Counted from the stretch's first letter, positions 1 through 6,275 are shown. The stretch: DNA of 7,273 nucleotides from Acidimicrobiales bacterium (GCA_016936035.1 JAFGPU010000045.1:1-7273), one strand, 5' to 3'. The notes: generated from the letters alone by a model not told the origin. Numbers and translations are program-made.

Positions 1-240
1 AGGTGGCGGTCGGTGCGGGTCGACTCGCGTCGCAGCCGGTCGATGGCGCGGTTGCGGGCCGTGGCGGTGATCCAGCCGCCGGGGTTCGGCGGCACGCCCC
101 GGGTGGGCCACTGTTCGGCGGCGATGGTGAACGCCTCGGCCACCGAATCCTCGGCGAGGGCGATGATCGCCGAGGACGCGGATCAGGGTGGCGGTGCAGC
201 GGCCGGCCTCACGGCGGAAGATCTCGGCGAGGTCAGGCAT
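1..240 (-). CDS. ECF RNA polymerase sigma factor (ECF42/SigJ-type), N-terminal part, cut by the window edge and frameshifted
   Basis: This is the start of an extracytoplasmic-function sigma factor, which would direct RNA polymerase to a small set of promoters. From the ATG at 240 the protein begins MPDLAEIFRREAGRCTATLI and continues RVLGD. The family-typical text then resumes in another frame as IALAEDSVAEAF, followed by WPTRGVPPNPGGWITATARN and RAIDRLRRE. This is the region 2 layout of the ECF42 group (LGD..LAED..EAF, then NP.W..T.ARN.AIDRLRR). The join needs one base removed near 165. The start overlaps the stop of the upstream YCII gene by 8 bp, which suggests translational coupling; no clear Shine-Dalgarno is seen. 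ECF42 sigmas are known to be encoded beside DGPF/YCII proteins, which fits here. Region 4 and any C-terminal extension lie outside the window. The family call is firm. Whether the gene is broken or the base is a sequencing error is open. Confidence 0.8.
   Translation of the reverse strand, partial: MPDLAEIFRREAGRCTATLIRVLGDHRPRRGFGGRGVHHRRRTVAHPGRAAEPRRLDHRHGPQPRHRPAATRVDPHRPPP
159..171 (-). other. Apparent single-base insertion (frameshift) in the sigma factor gene
   Basis: The family pattern LGD-[FI]-x-LAED is restored exactly if one base is dropped from this stretch; as written, the frame changes after LGD. The site is an odd-length palindrome, GGCGAT-G-ATCGCC, with the surplus base at its centre (165). 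Small palindromes are common sites of both replication slippage and base-calling error, so either origin is possible. Confidence 0.7.
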
Positions 241-583
241 GCGTGGGTCGGACTTCGATGGGCCGCTCGCAGGCGGCCGAGGCCCTGGCGGCCCAGTCGA
301 GGGCGGCGTCGAGGTCGGGGACGTCGATGACCCAGAAGCCGGCCATCTGCTCCTTGGTCTCGGCGTAGGGGCCGTCGGTCATCGAGACGTCGCCGCCCGC
401 GGCCCGCACCACGGTCGCCGACGAGGCCGGCGGCAGGCCGGCGACGAACACCCAGGCGCCGGCGCGTTCCATCTCGGCGGTGAGCTCGGCGGTCTGCGCC
501 ATCTGGCGCTGGGTCTCGGGAGCGGAGAGGTCAGGGTCGTCGTAGGGCTCGTCGAACCAGACGGACAGCACGTACCTGGGCAT
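233..583 (-). CDS. YCII-related (DGPF-domain) protein
   Basis: A 116-residue single-domain protein of the YCII/DGPF family. It opens MPRYVLSVWFDEPYDD and carries the family signature at residues 69–78 as TDGPYAETKE (DGPY in place of DGPF), followed by AGFWVIDVPDLDAALDWAAR. Length and motif order match the family, whose dimeric ferredoxin-like fold has no settled biochemical role. The ATG at 583 was chosen because AAGGAG lies 9 nt upstream; extending the frame upstream adds low-complexity residues without family character. Its TGA (235–233) sits inside the first codons of the sigma factor gene, so the two form an operon. Such proteins are the usual partners and targets of ECF42 sigma factors. 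A TGTCGA-N12-CGTTCGTGG promoter candidate lies about 45–70 bases upstream. Cytoplasmic; no signal peptide. Confidence 0.9.
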   Translation of the reverse strand: MPRYVLSVWFDEPYDDPDLSAPETQRQMAQTAELTAEMERAGAWVFVAGLPPASSATVVRAAGGDVSMTDGPYAETKEQMAGFWVIDVPDLDAALDWAARASAACERPIEVRPTHA

Positions 584-592
584 GGTCACAGT

Positions 593-598
593 CTCCTT
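593..598 (-). promoter_or_regulatory. Ribosome binding site of the YCII gene
   Basis: AAGGAG on the minus strand, 9 nt before the ATG at 583. It decides the start in favour of MPRYV over upstream in-frame starts. Confidence 0.7.
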
Positions 599-626
599 CG
601 CAGGGATGGACGTCGGCTCGTCACGT

Positions 627-653
627 CCACGAACGCCACGGCCCGAATCGACA
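627..653 (-). promoter_or_regulatory. Candidate ECF promoter for the YCII–sigma operon
   Basis: Read on the minus strand this is TGTCGA, 12 nt, then CGTTCGTGG, pointing toward the YCII gene. The same two blocks with the same 12-nt gap occur in the opposite orientation at 687–713. A TGTCGA -35 and a CGT/CGA-type -10 are, from memory, what has been reported for ECF42 sigma factors, but I cannot confirm the expected spacing. The start of transcription would be near 620, leaving a leader of about 40 nt. Confidence 0.6.
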
Positions 654-664
654 CGCACACCACC

Positions 665-686
665 GGAAAGATCCTCCGAATCTTCC
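665..686. promoter_or_regulatory. Imperfect inverted repeat between the divergent promoters
   Basis: GGAAAGAT at 665–672 pairs with ATCTTCC at 680–686, with one bulged A and a 7-nt centre. It lies in the 33-bp space between the two divergent TGTCGA elements, a position that would suit an operator for a shared regulator. This is only inferred from position. Confidence 0.3.
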
Positions 687-713
687 TGTCGAAACCGCCG
701 AGCCCGTTCGTGG
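687..713 (+). promoter_or_regulatory. Candidate ECF promoter for the reductase gene
   Basis: TGTCGA (687–692), 12 nt, then CGTTCGTGG (705–713), the exact counterpart of the minus-strand element at 627–653. It faces the reductase gene, whose ATG is at 772, giving a leader of roughly 50 nt. The spacer bases of the two copies differ, so only the two blocks and their distance are shared, as expected for a promoter rather than a simple duplication. Confidence 0.6.
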
Positions 714-760
714 CAGGGGCAGGAACCCGGTAGACGACCGGGGCCGATCACCCACACACC

Positions 761-767
761 AGGAGAG
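761..767 (+). promoter_or_regulatory. Ribosome binding site of the reductase gene
   Basis: AGGAGAG with about 6 nt between its GGAG core and the ATG at 772; a strong site that fixes the start. Confidence 0.75.
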
Positions 768-771
768 CACC

Positions 772-1353
772 ATGACCGCGACCTACACCTTCGACGTCTT
801 CTCCACCCTCGACGGCTACGGCTCGTACAGCGGCGGCGACTGGGGCGGCTACTGGGGCAAGCAGGGCCCCGAGCTGCTCGACCGCCGCCTCGCCCTGTTC
901 GACGAGGAGCAGCGGATGGTCTTCGGGGCCAACACCTATCGGCAGTTCGTCGAGCTGCTGGGCGCGAGCACCGGGGAGTCCGGCGTGGCCGACCCCTGGG
1001 TCGAGCGCATGAGGAGCATGCCGGCGACCATGGTGTCGAGCACGCTGGAAGGCCCCCTCGCCTGGCCGGACGCGACCGTCGTGAGCGGTGACGCCGTCGA
1101 CGTCGTCAGCCGGCTCAAGGAGGAGTCCGAGGTGCCGCTGCGCTCGCACGGCAGCCTGTCGCTGAACCGGGCGCTGATGGCCGCCGGCCTGGTCGACCGC
1201 GTCCAGGTGACGGTCTTCCCCGTGATCACCGGCCAGACCGGCCAGGACCCGATCTTCCGGGGTGCGGCCGACTTCGACCTCGAGCTGATCGACAGCCGGA
1301 CGCTCGACGGCAACATCCAGGAGCTCACGTACCGGCCCTCCCTGCGCCTCTGA
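772..1353 (+). CDS. Dihydrofolate reductase family protein (RibD C-terminal domain)
   Basis: A 193-residue protein with the RibD C-terminal/dihydrofolate-reductase fold, expected to bind NADPH and act as a small cytoplasmic oxidoreductase; the substrate is unknown. Visible family marks are the N-terminal strand with S-x-DG (STLDG, 11–15), the GANTYRQF segment (52–59), the HGSLSLNRALMAAGLVDR stretch (126–143) that corresponds to the nucleotide-binding glycine/serine loop and following helix, and VTVFPVITG (147–154). The length is normal for stand-alone members such as the YwjB/YyaP type; it is neither a true FolA nor a full RibD, as no deaminase domain is present. The start has a good ribosome site. 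Genes of this type often travel with YCII proteins and ECF42-type sigmas. Here it faces that pair across a shared promoter region, so co-control is likely. A strong hairpin follows the stop. Confidence 0.9.
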   Translation: MTATYTFDVFSTLDGYGSYSGGDWGGYWGKQGPELLDRRLALFDEEQRMVFGANTYRQFVELLGASTGESGVADPWVERMRSMPATMVSSTLEGPLAWPDATVVSGDAVDVVSRLKEESEVPLRSHGSLSLNRALMAAGLVDRVQVTVFPVITGQTGQDPIFRGAADFDLELIDSRTLDGNIQELTYRPSLRL

Positions 1354-1370
1354 GCCGTCCCCGGGAACAC

Positions 1371-1439
1371 GACCCCGGCGCGGGCGGGGCCCGGCCTCCG
1401 GCGGATCCGCCGCCTCCGGCCGGGCCTCGCCCAGGGGTC
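1371..1439. terminator. Large GC hairpin between convergent genes, likely bidirectional terminator
   Basis: GGCCCGGCC (1388–1396) pairs with GGCCGGGCC (1418–1426). An inner GGCGG/CCGCC stem is separated from it by a TCC/TCC internal loop. The outer GGCGG (1383–1387) pairs with TCGCC (1427–1431) with one G-U pair, and GACCCC (1371–1376) pairs with GGGGTC (1434–1439). There is no true U-tract; a pyrimidine-rich run follows on the plus side (1444–1453). It lies between the ends of the reductase gene and holB and could serve both. Confidence 0.65.
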
Positions 1440-1497
1440 GATGCTTCTCTCTTGCGCGACGTGGGCGGAGCTCCGGGGCCCGCCGACGTCGACGGGG

Positions 1498-2592
1498 TCA
1501 GGCGCGGGGCACCGAGGGGAGGTGGGCCATGAGGGCCTGCAGCAGCAGCGTCTCGTTGGGGTAGCGGTCGAGCGCCACTGCGGCGGCGTCGATGCGGGTG
1601 GTGGCCTCGATCAGCGAGCGGCGGGCGCCGTGGGCGGCGAGCGCGCCGCGGTAGGCGGCCGCCAGCGTGGCGAGGCCGAAGCGCAGCTCCGCGGTGCGGA
1701 ACCGGCGCACCTCCCGCTTGTGGCGGGCCTCGAGATCCTTCTTGCCCGACCCCCGCAGGCCGTACTGCTCGATCTGCTCGGCGAGGGCCGCCACCTCGTC
1801 GGCCTGGCGCTCCTGGAGAGGAGCCAGCGCCTCGCCGATCATCGACTGCAGCTCGGCCACCACCGTGGCGGCCATGTGACCCGTGCCGTCGAGACGGTGC
1901 GGCACCTCGCGCCACGCCTGGTGGCGAAGCGCCAGCCGATCGTCGGTCGCCAGGGTGCGGGCCCGGTCCAGGTCGCCGCCCGAGGCGGCGGCCGCGGCTC
2001 CCGCCCGGTCGGGCTCGACGCCCTCGGCCACCAGCCGGTCGGCCACCACGTCGGCCGGCAGTGCCCGCAGCTCGACGCGCACGCACCGGCTCGCGATGGT
2101 GACCAGCTCGGGGACGACCTCGGTGGCCAGCAGCACGAACACCGTGGAAGCCGGCGGCTCCTCGACGGTCTTGAGCAGGTAGCCGGCCGCCTCGTCCTCC
2201 ATGTTCTCGCAGCCGTCGGCCACCACCACCTTGCGCCGCCCCTCGACCGGCGCCAGCGTGGCGTTGCGCACGACCCTCTCGGCGTCGCCCTTGCGAAAGG
2301 TGTTGCCCTCGGGCTCGACGACCCGCAGGTCGGGGTGCTGCTCGGCCAGCGCCAACCGCAGGTGACGGTCGCGGGCCTGGTCGTCAGGCGCCCCCGCAGC
2401 GAGCAGCTCGGCGGCGAAGCTGTGGGCCAGCACCCGCTTCCCCGAGCCGTCGGGCCCCACCAGCAGGTAGGCGTGCACCGGTTCGCGGGCGGCCGCGACG
2501 AGCTGGCGCACCGCCGCGTCCTGGCCGACGACGTCGCTCCACGGATCGACGGGGGCGGTCTCGGCGGCGAGGGCGGCGGTCGTCACGCCCAC
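1498..2592 (-). CDS. holB: DNA polymerase III subunit delta-prime
   Basis: A 364-residue clamp-loader subunit that helps open the beta sliding clamp and load it on DNA during replication. The AAA+ core begins at PWSDVVGQDAAVRQL (17–31). A P-loop GPDGSGKR lies at 46–53, the degenerate Walker B region VVVADGCEN at 122–130, LLKTVEEPP at 139–147, and the clamp-loader SRC motif (TIASRC) at 165–170. The C-terminal collar domain follows. Only two cysteines (128 and 170) are present, so the zinc-binding module found in many delta-prime and gamma/tau proteins is missing. The SRC motif and LLKTLEEPP-type segment separate it from unrelated ATPases; DnaX is less likely because of the length and the tmk context. 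The start is a GTG without a clear Shine-Dalgarno; a second in-frame GTG lies two codons further in. It is the last gene of the topA–tmk–holB run, 148 bp after tmk. Confidence 0.92.
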   Translation of the reverse strand: MGVTTAALAAETAPVDPWSDVVGQDAAVRQLVAAAREPVHAYLLVGPDGSGKRVLAHSFAAELLAAGAPDDQARDRHLRLALAEQHPDLRVVEPEGNTFRKGDAERVVRNATLAPVEGRRKVVVADGCENMEDEAAGYLLKTVEEPPASTVFVLLATEVVPELVTIASRCVRVELRALPADVVADRLVAEGVEPDRAGAAAAASGGDLDRARTLATDDRLALRHQAWREVPHRLDGTGHMAATVVAELQSMIGEALAPLQERQADEVAALAEQIEQYGLRGSGKKDLEARHKREVRRFRTAELRFGLATLAAAYRGALAAHGARRSLIEATTRIDAAAVALDRYPNETLLLQALMAHLPSVPRA

Positions 2593-2635
2593 CAGTGTCG
2601 CGTGCGGGCGAGCGCCGGCATCCCGGTTCCGCGCG

Positions 2636-2770
2636 GTCCGCCGGACGACCAGGCGCGGTCCGCGATGCCCGCCGGACGATCAGGGGCGGTGCGCGCCGTC
2701 TGCCGGACGACCATGTCGGTCCGCACCGTCCGCCGGACGATCAGGCGCGGTCGGCGCCGTCCGCCGCGAC
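2636..2770 (-). repeat. Degenerate 30–31-bp tandem repeat across the tmk stop and the tmk–holB gap
   Basis: GCCGGACGA (plus strand) recurs at 2640, 2671, 2702 and 2732, spaced 31, 31 and 30 bp. Each copy is followed by YCA and then a GCGGT-like block. A fifth, worn copy starts near 2763, inside the last codons of tmk. Two copies hold a perfect GTCCG-C-CGGAC dyad (2636–2646 and 2728–2738). The tmk stop codon (2743–2741) is the TCA that follows the fourth core; the equivalent triplet is TCA in copy 2 and CCA in copies 1 and 3. Units are contiguous with no spacers. Confidence 0.75.
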
Positions 2771-3370
2771 CAGATCGGGCAGCCGTGCCGTGATCGCCTG
2801 CCACACCGCCGTCTCGACCTCGTCGGGCGGCGCGGTGCCGTCGACGGTGACCCAGTGGGCGGCATCGGCCCGCGCCAGCTCCCGGTAGCCGCGGACGACA
2901 CGGTCGTGGAAGTCGTCGCCGGAGGCCTCGAGCCGGTCCTGCGCGCCCTCGGCCCGGCGGCGCGACACCTCGAGGGGGACGTCGAGCAGCACGTTCAGGT
3001 CAGCCCACAGGTCGCCCGTCGCCCACGCCGAGATGTGGCGCAGGTCGACCGCGGACAGGCCCCGGCCGTGGCCCTGGTACGCGAGTGTGGAGCCCACGTA
3101 GCGGTCGCACACGACGTGCCGTCCGGCGGCGAGGGCCGGCCGCACGACCTCGGCCACGTGCTGGGCCCGGTCAGCCGCCATCAGCAGCGCCTCGGCCCGG
3201 TCGTCGAGGCCGACGGTCCGGGCGTCGAGCAGCAGCGTGCGCAGCGAGGCACCGACGGCCGTGCCCCCCGGCTCGCGGGTGTGCACGGCGCCGAGCCGCC
3301 GGGCCAGGCGGATCGACTGCGTCGACTTGCCGCTGGCCTCGCCACCCTCGAAGACGATGAAGCGTGCCAC
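2741..3370 (-). CDS. tmk: Thymidylate kinase (dTMP kinase)
   Basis: A 209-residue cytoplasmic enzyme that phosphorylates dTMP to dTDP with ATP, an essential step in dTTP supply. The P-loop EGGEASGKST is at 8–17, the TREPGG segment at 31–36 and the substrate-binding DRY motif at 89–91 with GSTLAYQG (93–100). The lid region follows with RRR (137–139) and DRLE (145–148). The P-loop lacks the arginine of the eukaryotic type, and the lid is arginine-rich, so this is the bacterial type II form. The start was set at the GTG at 3370 (VARFIVFEGGE), which gives the usual family length; starting at 3427 would add 19 residues with no family match. No clear Shine-Dalgarno. It lies 102 bp after topA. The last codons (ADGADRA) form the first unit of the tandem repeat that continues beyond the stop. 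Confidence 0.93.
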   Translation of the reverse strand: MARFIVFEGGEASGKSTQSIRLARRLGAVHTREPGGTAVGASLRTLLLDARTVGLDDRAEALLMAADRAQHVAEVVRPALAAGRHVVCDRYVGSTLAYQGHGRGLSAVDLRHISAWATGDLWADLNVLLDVPLEVSRRRAEGAQDRLEASGDDFHDRVVRGYRELARADAAHWVTVDGTAPPDEVETAVWQAITARLPDLVAADGADRA

Positions 3371-3428
3371 GGGCCGAGCATGCCAGCTGCGCGCCACGCG
3401 GCCGCGCACACCCAGCCCCGACGGCACA

Positions 3429-3469
3429 CCCGCGACGCGGGACGACGTCGCCGCCGACGCCTCGGCGGC
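3429..3469 (-). terminator. Two small hairpins after topA, possible weak terminator or attenuator
   Basis: GCCGCC (3450–3455) and GGCGGC (3464–3469) form a 6-bp stem immediately after the topA stop. CCCGCG-A-CGCGGG (3429–3441) is a second dyad, too tight to fold fully. Neither has a U-tract. They could reduce read-through into tmk, but GC-rich DNA makes such dyads by chance. Confidence 0.25.
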
Positions 3470-3472
3470 CGC

Positions 3473-6238
3473 CTACTCGTTGCCGGACGTCTTGGCGGCC
3501 GACTTCTTGGCCGCCGACTTCTTGGCCGCCGACTTCTTCGCCGCCGACTTCTTCGCGGCCGACTTCTTCGCCGTCGACTTCTTGGCGCCGGCCTTCTTCG
3601 CCGTCGACTTCTTCTTGGCGGCCTTCTTCTTGGCGCCACGCTTCTTGGTCGGGCCGGCATCGCGACGGGCCTGCAGCAGCTCGGCGGCGCGCTCGTCGGT
3701 CAGCTCCTCGACCGTGTCGCCGTCGCGCTCCCGCAGCGACGCGTTCGTCTCGCCGTCGGTGACGTAGGGCCCGTAGCGCCCGCTCTTGACGACCATCGGC
3801 TTGCCGCTGACCGGGTCGGCGCCGAGCTCGCGCAGCGCTGCGGCTTGGCGGCCTCGCCGCTTCGGTTCCGCGAACAGCTTGAGGGCCTGGTCGACGGTGA
3901 CGGTGAACAGCTCCTCCTCGGCGCCGAGGCTGCGGGTGTCACCGCCCTTCTTCAGGTAGGGACCGAAGCGGCCGTTGAGGGCGAGGATCTCGTCGCCCGA
4001 CTCCGGGTCGGTGCCCACGGTGCGGGGCAGGCTGAGCAGCTTGAGCGCCTCGTCGAACGTGAGGGTCGCCGGCGACATCGTCTTGAACAGCGACGACATC
4101 TTCGGCTTCTGCCCCTCGGGCAGCGTGTCGGCGTCGCCGAGCTGCACGTAGGGGCCAAAGCGCCCCGTCTTCGAGTAGACGGGCAGGCCCGTGTCGGGAT
4201 CGGTGCCGATGGGCTCGTCGCCCTTCGGCGCGGCGAGCAGCTCGAGCGCCTTGTCGATGGTGAGCTCGTCGGGGGCGAGGCCTTCGGGCACCGACGCCGT
4301 CTGGTCGTCGCGCTTCACGTACGGCCCGTACCGGCCGTTGCGCACGACGATCTCGACTCCCTCGGCGTCCTTGCCGAGGGGGATCGCGTTGACGACCGCG
4401 GGGTCGGCGTTGGCCATCGCGGCCTCGATCAGCGCGGTCAGCCCCGTCGTGCCGCTGTCGCCGTTGCCGGACGCGGCAGCCACGCCGTCACCCTTGCCGA
4501 ACCAGAACTCCTCGAGGAACGGCACCCGGTCGCGCGCCCCGGTGGCGATCTCGTCGAGGTCGTTCTCCATGCGCGCCGTGAACGAGTAGTCGACCTCGGA
4601 GGTGAAATGGTCCTCGAGCAGCCGCACGACCGCGAACGCCGACCACGACGGCACCAGCGCCTGACCCTTCTTCCACACGTAGCCCCGGCCCTGGATCGTC
4701 TGCATGATCGACGCGTAGGTGGACGGGCGACCGATGCCCAGCTCCTCGAGCCGCTTGACCAGCGACGCCTCGGTGTAGCGGGCCGGCGGCTGGGTGGTGT
4801 GGCCCACCGGGTCGATGGCGGGGTCGGGCAGCTGCTGACCCTCCGCCAGGTCGGGCAGCAGGCGCTCGCGGTCGTCGAGGTCGGCATCGGGGTCGTCCGA
4901 GCCCTCGACGTACACCCGCAGGTAGCCGGGGAAGGTGATGGTGCGGCCGGACGCAGACCAGTGGGTGGTGGCGACGTCGACGGGTTCCGGGGTGTCGCCG
5001 ACGGTGAGCGCCACCGCCACCGGAGCGCTGATGCGGACCGACACGGTCTTGCCCTGGGCGTCGGCCATCTGCGAGGCCAGGGTGCGCTTCCAGATCAGGT
5101 CGTAGAGGCGCAGGTCGGCGCCGCGCAGATCGCCGGAGAGCTGGTCGGGCGTCCGCCACCGGTCGCCGGCCGGGCGGATGGCCTCGTGGGCCTCCTGCGC
5201 GTTCTTCACCTTGCCGCGATAGGTGCGGGGCGCGTCGGGCACGAAGCGGTCGCCGTACAGCTCGCGCACCTGGGTGCGGGCGGCGGTGAGCGCCTCCTGC
5301 GACAGCGTCACCGAGTCGGTGCGCATGTAGGTGATGTAACCCCGCTCGTACAGCCCCTGGGCGGTGCGCATGACCTGGGCCGAGGACATGCCCAGCTTGC
5401 GGCCGCCCTCCTGCTGCAGGGTCGAGGTGATGAACGGCGGCTTGGGCGAGCTGCGGTAGGGCTTCTCGTCGACCGACGCCACCGTGAAGGTCGAGCCGTC
5501 GAGCGCGGTGACGAGGCTGCGGGCGGCGGGCTCGCTGACGACCACCACGTCGTCGCGCCGCACGCGGCCCTGGCTGTCGAAGTCCTTGCCGGTGGCGACC
5601 CGGTTGTCGTCGAGGCCCACCAGCGTGGCCGAGAAGCGGGGGTCGGCGGGGAATGCGGCGGTCAGGTCCCAGTAGCCGGCCGGAACGAACGCCATGCGCT
5701 CGCGCTCACGCTCGACCACCAGGCGGATCGCCGGGCTCTGCACCCGGCCCGCCGAGAGGCCCGTCGACACCTTGCGCCACAGCACCTCGGACACCGGGTA
5801 GCCGAACAGCCGGTCGATGATCCGCCGGGCCTCCTGGGCGTCGACGAGGCCGGCGTCGATGTCGCGCGACTGCTCGACCGCCTGCTCGATGGCCTGGCGG
5901 GTGATCTCGTGGAACACCATCCGGCGCATCGGCACGTCCGGGTCGAGCACCTCGGCCAGGTGCCAGGCGATGGCCTCGCCCTCGCGGTCCTCATCGGTGG
6001 CGAGATAGACCTCGTCGGCGCGCTTCAGCGCCGCCTTGAGCCGCTTCACCACGTCCTTCTTCTCCGCCGGGACGACGTAGCTCGGCTTGAAGTCGGCCTC
6101 GATGTCGACGGACAGGCCCTTGGGGTCGAGGTCGCGGATGGCGCCGATCGAGGCCTCGACGACGAAATCGTCGCCGAGGAAGCGGCTGATGGTGCGCGCC
6201 TTGGCCGGCGACTCGACGATCACGAGCGACGTGGACAT
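3473..6238 (-). CDS. topA: DNA topoisomerase I (type IA), lysine-rich tail
   Basis: A 921-residue type IA topoisomerase that relaxes negative supercoils by cutting and rejoining one DNA strand. The TOPRIM domain is at the N-terminus (IVESPAKA, E9) with the acidic metal site in ATDEDREGE (D82, D84, E86). SAGRVQSPA is at 162–170. The catalytic tyrosine is Y304 in GYITYMRTDS, with R306 beside it. IRPAGDRWRTP and the GIGRPSTYAS segment (501–510) complete the core. The C-terminal part has four Toprim-CRpt repeats, each with a RYGPY/RFGPY core (636–640, 693–697, 757–761, 821–825), instead of zinc fingers; I found no cysteine in the protein. Residues 864–917 form an alanine/lysine repeat tail (SAAKK units), a feature known from actinobacterial TopA, where it aids DNA binding and processivity. 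The ATG at 6238 gives the normal MSTSLVIVESPAK start; a TTG ten codons upstream would fall inside the inverted repeat. It heads the topA–tmk–holB run. Confidence 0.97.
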   Translation of the reverse strand: MSTSLVIVESPAKARTISRFLGDDFVVEASIGAIRDLDPKGLSVDIEADFKPSYVVPAEKKDVVKRLKAALKRADEVYLATDEDREGEAIAWHLAEVLDPDVPMRRMVFHEITRQAIEQAVEQSRDIDAGLVDAQEARRIIDRLFGYPVSEVLWRKVSTGLSAGRVQSPAIRLVVERERERMAFVPAGYWDLTAAFPADPRFSATLVGLDDNRVATGKDFDSQGRVRRDDVVVVSEPAARSLVTALDGSTFTVASVDEKPYRSSPKPPFITSTLQQEGGRKLGMSSAQVMRTAQGLYERGYITYMRTDSVTLSQEALTAARTQVRELYGDRFVPDAPRTYRGKVKNAQEAHEAIRPAGDRWRTPDQLSGDLRGADLRLYDLIWKRTLASQMADAQGKTVSVRISAPVAVALTVGDTPEPVDVATTHWSASGRTITFPGYLRVYVEGSDDPDADLDDRERLLPDLAEGQQLPDPAIDPVGHTTQPPARYTEASLVKRLEELGIGRPSTYASIMQTIQGRGYVWKKGQALVPSWSAFAVVRLLEDHFTSEVDYSFTARMENDLDEIATGARDRVPFLEEFWFGKGDGVAAASGNGDSGTTGLTALIEAAMANADPAVVNAIPLGKDAEGVEIVVRNGRYGPYVKRDDQTASVPEGLAPDELTIDKALELLAAPKGDEPIGTDPDTGLPVYSKTGRFGPYVQLGDADTLPEGQKPKMSSLFKTMSPATLTFDEALKLLSLPRTVGTDPESGDEILALNGRFGPYLKKGGDTRSLGAEEELFTVTVDQALKLFAEPKRRGRQAAALRELGADPVSGKPMVVKSGRYGPYVTDGETNASLRERDGDTVEELTDERAAELLQARRDAGPTKKRGAKKKAAKKKSTAKKAGAKKSTAKKSAAKKSAAKKSAAKKSAAKKSAAKTSGNE
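3486..3650 (-). repeat. 15-bp minisatellite encoding the TopA lysine/alanine tail
   Basis: On the plus strand GACTTCTTSGCCGCC-like units repeat every 15 bp from 3486 (first unit GACGTC...), at 3501, 3516, 3531, 3546 and 3561. The more diverged 3576–3605 and 3606 onward still keep the GAC/GCC-TTCTT core. The units encode SAAKK in frame, so copy-number change would lengthen or shorten the tail without breaking the protein. Nearly identical neighbours at 3501 and 3516 suggest recent duplication. Confidence 0.9.
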
Positions 6239-6242
6239 CGGC

Positions 6243-6273
6243 GACAGTTGAAGGCGTCCGCGCCGCAACTGTC
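6243..6273. repeat. Inverted repeat directly upstream of topA
   Basis: GACAGTTG (6243–6250) and CAACTGTC (6266–6273) are a perfect 8-bp inverted repeat around 15 nt, and the centre holds a further GGCG/CGCC stem (6253–6256 with 6261–6264). Only 4 nt separate it from the topA ATG. It can be read as an operator or, if transcribed, as a hairpin that would cover any ribosome site. Confidence 0.65.
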
Positions 6274-6275
6274 AA
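6246..6275 (-). promoter_or_regulatory. Candidate topA promoter, possibly leaderless
   Basis: On the minus strand a perfect TTGACA (-35, 6275–6270) is followed after 18 bp by TCAACT (6251–6246), a weak -10 that matches TATAAT at three of six positions. Seven bases lie between it and the A of the topA ATG (6238), which would make that A the transcription start. No Shine-Dalgarno is present before the ATG, which agrees with a leaderless message. The two elements fall in the arms of the inverted repeat. Confidence 0.45.

Noticed and set aside
722..750. GGAACC followed by CCGATC as a classic ECF promoter for the reductase gene
   Set aside because: The -10 match is weak, and the TGTCGA-N12-CGTTCGTGG element just upstream is better supported by its matched copy on the other strand.
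2636..2770. CRISPR-like spacing of about 31 bp in the tmk–holB gap
   Set aside because: The units are contiguous and degenerate with no unique spacers between them, and no cas gene is near. It is a tandem array.
1441..2793. A plus-strand open frame of 450 codons opposite holB
   Set aside because: Antisense shadow of holB, which has clear clamp-loader motifs; the plus-strand translation shows no recognisable domain and starts inside the terminator region.
3486..3660. A separate histone H1-like lysine-rich gene
   Set aside because: The AAKK-rich sequence is in frame with topA and continuous with its fourth C-terminal repeat, so it is the TopA tail.
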